From Mesorhabditis belari (Eukaryota; Nematoda; Chromadorea; Rhabditida; Rhabditidae), in NCBI GenBank assembly GCA_958450365.1, contig CAUEEP010000930.1, positions 1,117,501 to 1,181,500 of the forward strand: 64,000 nucleotides of DNA, given 5' to 3'. The position numbers were made by a program, and so were the translations under genes. Numbering within the stretch: the stretch's first letter is position 1; each line of letters starts with the position of its first letter. Below, in pieces: positions 10,033-21,200 of the stretch. The notes under the pieces were generated by a model. That model did not search any database. It was not told the origin of the DNA and saw only the letters and a program-made list of their open reading frames with translations.

Positions 10033-12602
10033 TTATGCTTTCCGGCTTGGCTTCCAAACTGGGGCATCCGATGGAGGAAGGCTCGTTTTCCCTTGAATCA
10101 GATCGGCGGCTCTTTCGGCAAGCTAAAAAATTGGGATTTAGCAACAAGTTTAATAATAATCAAAAGAAGAAGTATACAAAACACACCATAATTGTTGGGG
10201 CGTTGAGATTTCCACTCACAATTGATGGCATCACAGAAGCATCGACAATCTAAAATAAAAGTTAGCTCAATTTGATGTGACTCCGTTCTTTTACTTTTTA
10301 CGACAACCAAAAATTCCGCCTATAAAACTGTCAAATTTTATTTTTGTCTAACCTTCAAATTCTCAAAACCGTGTACATTCATCGTTTTTGGATCGACCAC
10401 TGCCAGATTATCCTTTGAAGACCCCATCTTGCAAGTGCATGATGGATGATAGGCGGAAGCCGCTTGAGCTCGTACAAAATCATCAAGTTGTGCATCTAAA
10501 GGAACAAATGCCTTTGTTTTCTTAATAGAAAGCTTTTCATACCCGATACGCAGTCAGGTCCTGGCGCCAACTCTTCTCCTCTAAACGGATCAAACGGTGG
10601 AAGAGCGAAGAGCTCACGGGAAAGGCGTATGCATCGACGGAACTCTCGACGATCCTAAAAATAAATTACAGATCAATAGACACGCTCCAAAACTCACTTG
10701 ATCGAGTGATAGGTAATTCGGATCAATGATTGGAGGCCTAAACAATGAAGTTAAATATTGTTGGCGATTAACAATTACCTTCTAGGGTCCTTGTTCTGAA
10801 GGCGTACAGTTCCATGTGACATTGAGCGCATCGGACCAACATGTACCTGAATGAGTAAATTCTTAATGAAATGGAAATTGCTTGGAAGGTTGGTAAAATA
10901 AATTTCGTACTTGATATGCGTGACATTGTCCAACTCCACGTCCGTCATCGTGCACCGTTGATGGCAAGAAGTGGAATTGAATATCGGGGTGGTCCACCTC
11001 TTCACTTGATCGTGCAAAGCCACCAGATTCCAAATGACTTGAGGCTCCAAGGCCCGTTCTCTTCGCAAACCACTCGAGACCAATCTAAATACACATCTTG
11101 TTGACTCCTAATAATGTCAAAGATTAATCTAAACAAAAATAAAACTAACCGCAATCATGTTATGTGGGAACTTCCATGAGCTTTTGTTGTACAACGTTAC
11201 CGGCTGAGTGCACTTTTGTTGAACGTAAATCTCCAGATGGTCCTAAAATAAGATTTTATTATCGATTTAATATCTTAAAATAGTTCTGTCCTCCAAAATT
11301 TACTTGTAGATTCGACCCAACTCCAGGTGTGTCCTGTACCACATCGATTCCAAGACTTTTTATATGTTCGGCTGGTCCAATCCCGCTCAGCATCAGAAGT
11401 TGTGGTGAATTGAAGGCTCCTCCCGAAAGGATCACAGAATTCTCACAGTAGATCTTCTCGCGAAAACCGGCATCGATCTTTTGAAGCCCTTGTAGATAAT
11501 TCACTTGGCGTAGATATTCGATGCCAATAGCTCGATCCTAAACAAATCATTAATGACCTAAACGAGTGAAAATGTAACCTTATGAGTCAAAATTTTCGTG
11601 CATGTGATCCCAGAAGAAACATGAAGATTTGGTCGATTCAGAATTGGCCACAAATACGCTCTTGAAGCACTCCAGCGATATCCATCGTGTATTGTCATAT
11701 CCATTTTCGCAATTCCTTCTTGTTTATATCCATTCATGTCCTCCGTGGTGCCAACGGGATGAAATTTTCCAGTTTCTAGCCAAGCTTGATGCAGTACATG
11801 ATCGGATTTTCCTTGTTGAACACGGAGAGGTCCGTTGTGCCCACGATATGGGTCATCCGACTTCGCGCCAGCAAACGTTTCCGCTTTCCGAAAGTAGGGC
11901 AAACAATCTCGATACGCCCATCCCATGGCTCCTTCCTTTTCCCATCGATCATAATCGTGGGCGTGACCCTAAAATAGTTTGTAAAACAAAAAATGTTTGC
12001 TTAAACCAACTCGAACGTAACACATTGCATTGAGCGATGAAGTGCCTCCCCAAACTCGACCACGTGGATTGTAAAACGTCCGATTGTTCATGTGCTTTTG
12101 CGCTGTTGTATAGTAGTACCTAAAACGAAAATCAAATCTTGAACAACTTTCTGAATTTGATCATGTCTGCATTCAAAGTTGTCACGAAACTAGTTGAGCT
12201 CAAAACCTACCAATTGTATCGTTCGCTGTCCAAATTGTGCATCAACGCGGCCGGCATGTGAATTCTCCAATCCCACCAGTGATCTTTTGGCCCGGCTTCG
12301 ATGAGAAGCACGCGATTTGAGGGATCCTCCGTCAACCTAAACAAAAAGATTTTATTGCATACCCTAGTTGGGCCAATACATACACTCTCGATACTTATCT
12401 GTCTAAAGACACTACATAAAACCAAAGTTTAAACTAACCTATTTGCCAGCACGCATCCCGCCGATCCAGCTCCAACGATGATATGTGTGGGCTTCTTGTC
12501 GCCGAGCTCGGGCTCAATGTAGCCCGGTTTGGTGCTCGTTTTCCATCCATTTCGCCGGAGCGTTGTCGAGAAACTCCTTGTACTTCTAAAGGTGCATATC
12601 AT
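10033..12602 (-). CDS. chdh: choline dehydrogenase, mitochondrial (GMC oxidoreductase)
   Basis: FAD-dependent oxidation of choline to betaine aldehyde at the mitochondrial inner membrane. Thirteen exons join in frame to 601 residues (human 594): 12439-12602, 12211-12336, 12011-12119, 11579-11968, 11304-11537, 11150-11242, 10911-11084, 10779-10846, 10698-10737, 10543-10654, 10353-10495, 10187-10249 and 10033-10122. The N-terminus ([20 protein letters not shown]) is basic and Ser/Thr-rich, a good mitochondrial presequence. The FAD Rossmann motif [15 protein letters not shown] lies at about 41-55. GMC signature 1 is [13 protein letters not shown]; signature 2 is in [26 protein letters not shown] and [12 protein letters not shown] (catalytic His region) are present, and NLNAPTIM lies near the C-terminus. 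Closest by eye to vertebrate CHDH rather than glucose dehydrogenases: IHMPAAL, YVRGHAHDY and TEDMNG match. Betaine-related GMC paralogues are the only serious alternative. Confidence 0.96.
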
Positions 12603-12604
12603 AC

Positions 12605-12618
12605 CAATCTAAAGACAA
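12605..12618 (-). other. probable trans-splice acceptor for CHDH
   Basis: GTCTTTAG followed by ATTGGT and then the ATG on the minus strand leaves a 6-nt leader, as expected for spliced-leader trans-splicing. Confidence 0.5.
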
Positions 12619-12731
12619 ACACCGATAATTAAACATTGAGATCATAAAATAGCAAAAAACAAACAAAATCGTAACCGTATCAGAAGAAAGAACAACCTAA
12701 ATTAATTACATTTAATGAAACGTTAACATAC

Positions 12732-13519
12732 TAGGTTGGTGAATAAGTCTTTTCGTACTTCCGTTTAAATTTTCAGAGAAATTTATTCAGCCAATTTCTT
12801 TGTTAGAGATTTTGGTACTAGCCTAGTTGGGGGGGGCACTTTTTTTCTTCAAAACCACTTTTTCTGGGGTAGTTTTATGTGTCGATTCCGAAAAACACAA
12901 CGGGAGCTTGGGGAAATGCGTTTTAAGCCAAGTTTCGGAACTCCAAAGAGGCAAAAGAAATTGAAAAAATATTTTTTGAGATTTTGACCGATTTTCCCAC
13001 GTGGGGGGACCACGTGTTCGAAATTTGGAAAAAATATTTTATTTTGTCCCAATTTGGTCAGAAATGTAATCAGTAGGTTAAATTATGCCAGAAAAAAGTG
13101 TTTTAGCTTCAAAAAATGTTTTGAGAGACCATTTTTAGACCTCTCCCCTATGTGTATCCCTCTCACCACACTGTGTGTGAGCGCGGACTTTGAAGCCCCG
13201 AAACTTGGCTTAAAACGTATTTCCCCAAGTTATCGTTGTGTTTTTCGGAATCTACACATAAAAATACCCCAGAAAAAGTGGTTTTGAAGAAAAAAAGTGC
13301 TCCCCCCCCCACCCAACTACGAAAATTTTTATAGATTTTTACGAAACACACGTGTTTTCACTCGCGAATTTGCTTGAAAGTGAACTCAAACTGACTTAAA
13401 AAGATGGAAAATTGAATAATAAACACTTTTTATTGAGAGTAAACCATAAGTTAATTGGTGAATTTGTTATCTTTCAACGGATGTACAAAAAGGAACGAAA
13501 AGACTTATTCACCAACCTA
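12732..13519. mobile_element. mariner-derived MITE between TBCC and CHDH
   Basis: The ends are TAGGTTGGTGAATAAGTCTT at 12732 and the inverse (ATTCACCAACCTA) at 13519, both starting with TA. This is the classic mariner terminus. There is no transposase. A second fold-back element is nested inside at 12824-13319. The non-nested part is homologous, in inverted orientation, to the copy at 48548-49069 (shared words around TTGCTTGAAAGTGAAC and ATTCACCAATTAA). Confidence 0.8.
12824..13319. mobile_element. nested fold-back MITE (TAGTTGGGGGG ends)
   Basis: The left arm (TAGTTGGGGGGGGCACTTT, then CTTCAAAACCACTTTTTCTG) is matched by an inverted right arm ending CCCAACTA. Arm similarity continues inward through CGTTTTAAGCCAAGTTTCGG near 12920 and its inverse near 13198, giving arms of about 130 bp. 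It sits inside the mariner MITE, so it is younger than it. TA at both ends fits a Tc1/mariner-type target. Confidence 0.75.
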
Positions 13520-13566
13520 ATATTAAATTTTAAAGTGTCATAAACATAAATGTAATAAACCCAAAA

Positions 13567-14579
13567 CTAAAGGTTAAATGTTTCCCAATCTTTTTCTTCA
13601 GCGACTTTCCAATTTTTTGATACCGTTTCAATTTGATCAAGATCCCGGGGTTTCTTCCAATTATCGTTTACAGGAAAGTCTGCGATTTCTTCTTTCAACA
13701 AAATTCTGTACGGAGCAACCATAACATTTGTACATCCTTCAAGTAAAATGTTCGTATTAACTGCACAATGAAGCCATAAAGCGCTCGAATCGTGAACCCG
13801 TATTTGATGAGCCGAGGCAAACAATTTCATCTCATCACAATTGTGAACTGAAAGCGAAGCAGTTGACGGCAAAAGAACAATCTTCGAATTTTTCACATCT
13901 CGTATTCTCACGGTCGATGGACGAAAAGCAACAAAAATTGTAGATGATTCAATGTTCTTTATCGACACATCCATCTCATCCTGTCCAGAAAAAGTTTGTT
14001 CGACGCTCGTCAAATTCTCGATTTGCAGCGTCTCACTGGAATCGGTTAGTAGATTGACAGGGCGGGCTTCGGATTGTTGTTCCGGAATTGAGAAGGTGGG
14101 TTGATCGACGGCCGAGAATTGAAAAGCTTCTATTTGCGTCGATCCGGCCTCGTGATAATTGCGGAGTTGCAAGAGCGCTTTCTTGATCTTCGAAGCCTCG
14201 TAGTTTTGATCGGTGAGCTCCAATCGTTCCTAAAAATAAAGTATTAGTAAGGTAATGATCTAGAAATAATACTTTAAACCTAAATTGCTGAAGTGAAGTT
14301 AGGAATGCTTTGAAAGCTACAAAGCTACCTCTGCCGAAGTTTTGCCTTGACTAAGATCGTTAAGCATACCTGTAGTTCTTTAATCGTTTCCTCTTTTCTC
14401 GGATCATCGATTCCCATTGTGGAGGCCCGTTTGAGAAGCTCGTCGAGTTGTCTCCCCTTTTGCTCTCCCTCGGCTTTCTTCGGGTTTTCGACTTTTTTCC
14501 GTTGGTCGAGTTTCGCGACCATCGCTTGTCGTCGTTGTTCTATCGCTCGTTGTCGTTGCTCTTTCGCTTGCTCGTCCAT
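13567..14579 (-). CDS. tbcc: tubulin-binding cofactor C (tubulin-specific chaperone C)
   Basis: TBCC acts with cofactors D and E as a GTPase activator for beta-tubulin in the release of alpha/beta-tubulin dimers. Two exons, 14370-14579 and 13567-14229, join in phase 0 to 290 residues (human 346). The N-terminal half is charged and helical (EQRQRAIEQRRQAMVAKLDQ), like the spectrin-like TBCC N-domain. The C-terminal half is the right-handed beta-helix of the C-CAP/cofactor C domain, with repeating turns (IVLLPSTASLSVHNC), the QIRVHDSSALWLHC arginine-finger segment, and VMVAPYR. The ending is EEKDWETFNL. The ATG is preceded by TTTCTTTCAG and 12 nt, a likely trans-splice site. It is first of three co-directional genes and is divergent from SZT2. 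Confidence 0.92.
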
Positions 14580-15252
14580 CTTTGAGAATAGCTGAAAGAA
14601 ATCAATGTATTTTGACGAAAAGCGTAAGAGAAAGTAAACAAAGCACGAAGAAAATGAACAACAATGAAAAAGTACTCCGGTGATTTAAAGAAATCCAAAT
14701 TATTCCTCTCCTTCAAAATTTTCTTTATACTTTTTTAGATCGCACAAAATTTACGGTAGTAAAAAGAAAAGGTTTCAAATAAAATTTAACAAATTGTATT
14801 TTTTATTTCTTTTACAAAATCAATCCATTTTCATTGAAAAAAACGATTGTTTTACTTTTTTGTTCAAAATTTTTGAAAAATGAAACCAAATGCGAAATTG
14901 TCAACTGATTCGTTATCTTAATCAATCATTTTCAGGCAAAAAAACGAGATAACTATCGGCTTTTTTCTGGAAAGCAAAAGATTTATGTGTTCGATGATGC
15001 AAAAACCCTACAATTTCAACGCAAAAAGGCCTATTCCCTCAGAAATAAGTTTTGTGTCCTGGTTAACGTAATCGAGGATTCGCGACGAGACCCGCAGATG
15101 GCACAAATTGGGGGAAAATAAACTACACAGATATCTGTTGTGCCATTCAAAAAGCTCTTATCACAGCCAGCAGATTGTCATCTTAATTTATCTTCTTTGT
15201 TAATAGAATAATTGTATTTAAAAATCTTCAGAATTCACATGATTTGAGCAAT
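14580..15252. promoter_or_regulatory. divergent TBCC/SZT2 promoter region
   Basis: 673 bp separate the two opposite start codons. The interval is AT-rich with no open frame; both genes have acceptor-like sites directly upstream of their ATG (about 14592-14602 minus and 15222-15231 plus, the latter TCTTCAG with a 21-nt leader). No specific factor site is recognised. The role as a shared promoter is inferred from position. Confidence 0.4.
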
Positions 15253-18200
15253 ATGCAGAGCTCGTCCGAAGAAGAGACACCATTTGTGGTAAGAAAATAG
15301 TTGAACTACCGTAAAAATTCTAATAGAAGACCGCCCCCTGACCCCCTGAAATCTTTCGAAGAACTTCTGATTGTTTTGGGAGTGGGACAAATGCGACCTT
15401 TTTTGCGCACCCGGACATTTGCGCACCTTGCCCATTAGCGCACCTTTTTTCGCGTTTTAAAAAAGCTCTAAAAAGCTAATATTAACCAATTTCTATTCCA
15501 AAAGTTGTTTTTCTAGGTAATTTTAGGGCGTAGAATCGAAATTTTGACATATCAGAGCTTGTGGAAACAAACGGACGGAGTTATATAAAGAGAAAAATCG
15601 AAAATTTTCTGTAATTTGATCTAGCCGTTTTGTCTTTCAAATTGGTTCCACACGCTCTGATATGTCAAAATTTCGATTCTACGCCCTCAAATTACCTAGA
15701 AAAACAACTTTTGGAATAGAAATTGGTTAATATTAGCTTTTAGAGCTTTTTTAAAACGCGAAAAAAGGTGCGCTAATGGGCAAGGTGCGCAAAAAAGGTG
15801 CGCAAATGTCCGGGTGCGCAAAAAAAAGGTCGCATTTTTCCCACTCCCGATTGTTTTAGAAAAATGAGATTTTTTACACAGTGTTACCGTCTCTAATCGA
15901 AGCTTTCTAGACAGACAGTACTCTGTGATCTACCGTACTCTGTGATCGTGCTTCTGGCAGCTTTTACCCACTCAAATCCCCAATTTTTAGTCTCAATATG
16001 GTGACACTGACTCGTTGCGAAAAGCGTCCGAAGTCTTCATCTTTATGCATCGATGTTTCCGCGCCTCGAGAAATATCCGCGCTCATTGGTTCCTCGATCA
16101 CCTAAACAAAGCTGTTGAGGTGCCGAAAAGTGACGCAAAACCGCCGTTTGTTGATGTGAGTTCGGTGTTTCACTTAATTTTTATGTTAACTGTCTAAATA
16201 TGTCTAAATGTCTAAATTAAAATACCCATGAAAAATTTACAAAGTTCAGGACAAAACCGACAAGTACGGCAAAGAGATGGAGGTGCTTGGCGTGGTGGCC
16301 GAAGGAGGGAATCCCGATGAAAATGTGGAAGGCGAACGGTTTAAAGTGAGGATAACTAATGGATTTAGATAATTTTTATATCTATAGATATCTTTTTACT
16401 TCATTTAGATCACAATGGACACCAAAGTCACCTACATTTCCCGTTTCTACCGCCACGTTTTCGTCCTCGATCTCAGCCCATTCACACTTGTTGCTGTAGG
16501 TTTTGTGCTTAGATAATTCTACTTACCGTAAATACTGTCATAGTACCCCACCCCTATAATGACGGTGCGGAGCGTTGCGTAGTCTAACTTTGGATGCGTT
16601 TTTCTCGACACTCGTTTATGCTACAATGCGCGCTTAGGTATCAAAAAATAGCCCTGAATTTCAGCTACCGTATTTCTTCGAATAGAAGACCGGGTAAAGA
16701 GTATGATCGCGTACTCCTGCGTAGCAGCCCTTTTTAAAATTTCTTTTCTGCATAAAAGCTTTCAATCAAGTGCTATAGGGCTGGAAAATGGCTCAAGAAT
16801 CTGTTAGCTCATGTGGTATTTTTGAGTGATTTTCCAGCTCTATAGCACTTGATTGAAAGCTTTTATGCAGAAAAGAAATTTTAAAAAGGGCTGCTACGCA
16901 GGAGTACGCGATGATACTCTTTACCCGGTCTTCTATTCGAAGAAATACGGTATTTTTATAATTCTATCCAGCTTGAAGCTCGAATTCTCCAATCTAAGAG
17001 AGCAACTTTGATAAATAAACTTTTCCTATATCTTTGAAGCCAACAGCTTGTAGTCAAACAGATTAATCCAAATCTTTGAATCAGTATTGCTAAGATAAAC
17101 ATCGATAAACATATTATAGGGATACGATAGGGTTTTAGCTGAATATCTTTCGAAATCTTTCTGAAGCGATTCAGATATATAGGTAAGTTGTTCTTTAATA
17201 CTGAAGCTTGGAATGACTCGCCTATTGTGCTTTCTAAAAGGTACTGTAATCAACAAAATTACCGTAACCAACAAGTAGAAAACTATCGTAATCAACAAGT
17301 TCTAGAAAACTACTGTAATCAACCTAAATTTGGAACTAAAGCTTCATTTTTGATTCTGAAATTCAGGGCTATTTTTTCATACCAAAGACGCATTTTTTGA
17401 AAGTACAAGCGGTTTGAAAAAAGTAAAATAAAATTGCGACAACGCGACTGTGGGGTACTATTACAGTATTTACGGTAGATAATTCTACAGTAACCTGTCT
17501 AGATAACTTATATCTATAGTAATCTAATTTAGGATGACCGATCCGGTGCTTGCTTACACATGAAACTGCTTGAGTGCTTGAGAACGGCCATGTACGCGGT
17601 GACGAAAAGTGTAAGTAAAAAAAAGATTTATTATAAATTTAGATAATTTAAAGTTCTATTTTCAGCTATCTATTTTCAGTTCAAAATCCCGGGCACCAAT
17701 CACATTTTCACTCCGCAAATCTGGGTCTCCGTTTGTGTGTTCACCCCGTTTCTCACTTTCGATGAGGATTTGGTGAGTTGAAAATCACTTGTAGTACTGT
17801 AGCAAATCTAGACTCTATACTTACATTTCTATACAGTAATTTTTAGGTCCTAGTCCAAGGCGTTCTTCTAACCGAAAGCAATGTCGAGGATCTTCTCGAA
17901 ACGGTCACAAAACGATTCTACCGTATCCTTACTCAACTCCACAAATGTGCTAAACCAGTCTTCGCCGCTTGGGCTACCAAGAGACAAAAGACAAGGGTAA
18001 GATTTGAAACAAGTTGAAAATAAGATAAGATTCTTACAGTATTAGGTAAAATTTGCAATCTAGTATTGAAATTTCAGTGCAAATACGACTCAACATGTGA
18101 GCCATCAGATCGTTTCCTCAGCGAATCCGAGAATCGACCACCTTCAAAGGTATCTTTTACCACGATCTTTTAGCCACTATAAGTATCTTTTAGCAAGTAT

Positions 18201-21200
18201 TCTTATTAATATTAATTAAATTATTAATTCAGCTAACGGTCCGCAATCTCCTCACGAGAAACCCTCGAAAAACAACGATTGAGCAAAAGTTGCCGAACAT
18301 CTTTGAAGACGAGATTCCCCTCGAGGGTGTCATCAAATACAATCGACATTTTTGGTAAAGCTTTTGAAAACAAATCTACTTTGATACCTTGATAACTAAC
18401 TTTTTTTACATTTCAGGAAAACATCAAAAGAGTGCGAGGGTTGTGAGGAGAAATGTGAATCGGTTTGTGATGGATATATCCAGCCGGAATGGGCGCTCAT
18501 CTTCATGCTTCGAATTGGGCTCATTGCCGTGCAAATGCTTCCAGAAAACACGCAAAGCAGTACGTTTGAAGTGAAACGCAGTAGCAGTGAAACGAAAATT
18601 TGAAAATTTTTAAGCTGGCCAATAGAATTAGACCGCAGCTATAGTATTCGGCTAAATAGCCTGTTTGTCTACCCTGGTACAGTACGCTTTTATTACTGGA
18701 GTGAAACAATAGACTCAAATCTTACAACATCTAGAATCAAGTCAAAGAAAGTTTTTGCAGATATCGTTGTATTGACGGACTCGGTATGTGGAATGCCCGA
18801 CGCGATCGCTCTCCATCAATTGCTGACTCAACTCCGCAGTTACACCGTTTCGTGCTCATTCATTCAGGTTAGGGATTACGCTTTAGAAAACAGATACAGT
18901 TTATTCTAACAACTCTACTCAATTCCCAATTCCAGATCCACAGTGGTGCCCGTTCCGAGCCCTGCTTCGGCCATGTCGCCTCATCGGAGCTCTTCCATTT
19001 CCTCGCCATGGCCACTTTTGGATCATTCCTCCCCAATTGCAAATGTTGTCTAGGTAAATATTCTAAAATCAATTACTCTACGAAAATCTAGGAGATATCG
19101 ACAAAGATTTGAATTTCTCATCCGGTCAATCCTCTACCGCTCAATCACCGGCAAAAAGAATCCTCTCGGAAAGGAATTCAACGGAGAGCGGGAAAAGAGC
19201 GGCAAGAATTACATCGAATGGATCGATCGGGAGAAGACCATCTGAAGAGGTTGGATTTGAAAAACCCAAACAGTACTGTAAGTATTGACTGAAGTATTGT
19301 AAGTTAAACTCAAAATTTAAAGAAAGACCAAACTCTTGCCTCCTTCCGACTCCTACCGTTTTCCAAACTAGTACCGTACTCCAGAACATGATATTCAGTA
19401 CTTTCCTATTACGATACCTTAGCAGGATACTGTAGTTTTAGTCTAATTAAATACCAATAATTTCCATTTCATTTCAGATTCCTCCCGGCATCTGTGCCGG
19501 AGCTCAACCGGGCCGAATGAACGCTTTCCATCGTGCGCTCGTCTGCTGGTGCTTCCAGAACGCTTTACAGGTTTCTATTTGACAATTTTTCGATATTTTT
19601 ACTTACTAATTGAGCAGATATACATTTTTTTCAACTAAAATTCCCAATTCAGGAAAACCAGCACATCCAGAACCTCGCCAACGACATTAACCCGGAGTTC
19701 GCTCAACTATACTCACAGTCAGTTTGAATAGGAATGATTCGTTGTTTGGATAAAGCTTTAAAGCTTTATTCATACTTAAATTACTAGTTATACTAGTTGA
19801 GATATTTAGCTATACTTCTTTAATTAGCTTTTTTCAGAGATCAAGTCCGTAAACCCTACCTTGAACTCTTCTACACGACGACACTGCCAGAGTTGTTGTA
19901 TGTCAGACTCCGAGAGGGATACACCCTAAAAAATACGAGTCTTGACGAAGATGGTGAAGTTTTAAAAGCTAGTTAAAGTTAGTTATGTAAAATGTAAAGT
20001 TCTGTTGAACTTGTAGCAGCTTTGTACTATACTTTGAGCTCAATATAAACGCATCCCTTCCGGTGCACTGAAATCTTCTGTTTTCGTGCGCTTTCAGCTC
20101 TCATACAGAGAGAAATTAAGACTTGCGGCGAGTACGCGAGATAAAGTGCGTTTAGATTTTGATTACAAAGTACAACATCAAGTTTTAGGAACAACTTTGC
20201 GTGTCCATTTGACTCTCCCATTTCGACCATCGGTTTTCATCGATTACGTCATCTATGGAACATTCCGATTAGACAGGGCACAAAGGTGAGTGATTTCTGG
20301 ATAAGGGAGTGATTGCTGGATAAGTGAGTGATTGCTATTGCTTATTATTGTTTAATATTGCTTAGTATTGCTTAGTATTGTTTAATATTGCTTAGTATTG
20401 CTTAGTATTGTTTAGTATTGTTTAGTATTGCTTAGGATTGTTTAGTATTGCTTAGTATTGCTTATTATTGTTTAGTATTGCTTAGTATTGCTTAGTATTG
20501 CTTATTATTGTTTAGTATTGCTTATTATTGCTTATTATTGCTTATTATTGTTTAGTATTGCTTAGTATTGCTTAGTATTGTTTAGTATTGTTTAGTATTG
20601 CTTATTATTGTTTAGTATTGCTCTATTTTTCAGAGAAACTGTAAAAGTCGAGATTGCCATCGTGGCCCCGTATCACGTGATGAAAGATCTCTTGACTGAA
20701 GATGGCGATTTTGTGGATATGTCACGGCAGAAAGGAGTCACGGTCTTCAGAAACACGCTTGACAGGTGAATAGCTTATACAATAATTATTGCACTGGATA
20801 AATTAGCCTGGCATTCACTTGTAGGTGAAATTTTCTGATAAAGAAGATATCAACAAATGCCACAGATGATAGAATCAACACGGATCACAGAAAGCTTCTT
20901 GAGAGCAAAAGGGCGCAAAAAAGAGAAGCGATTTCAGCTGTCTGATGGTCTAGTGCCAGAGCGTCTGTCTCTTGCGATGGAGGAGGCGGGTTCGATCTCG
21001 CTTGTGGTCATCGTTTTTTGATATATTCTATACCTTATCGTTATCAAGAATTTAGCTGATTTACTTTCATTAATTTTTACTTTTAGTCTAATCGAAGCCG
21101 ATCGTCTTCTCCTCCATCTCCATTCGTTCAACATTTTCCGTGAATTCTACACGATTCCATTCGGCATTTCGCCTCATTTCTCACTTTTTCGCCTCATCGA

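Larger units (their letters stand above)
15253..19249 (+). other. szt2: SZT2 exons 1-13: N-terminal region and VWA-like domain
   Basis: Exons: 15253-15288, 15991-16155, 16250-16345, 16409-16495, 17533-17610, 17680-17772, 17847-17996, 18078-18149, 18233-18354, 18417-18559, 18761-18867, 18936-19053, 19092-19249. The first 300 or so residues align with human SZT2 N-terminal blocks. Exons 10-12 encode the integrin-like (VWA) fold core: hydrophobic strand NIVVLTDS, helix [14 protein letters not shown], strand TVSCSFIQ, and [14 protein letters not shown]. The exon 13 product is a Ser/Arg-rich linker. Donor 19250 (GAG/gttgga) is preferred over the better GTAAGT at 19278 because only the former keeps the next exon ([13 protein letters not shown]) in frame. 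Confidence 0.88.
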
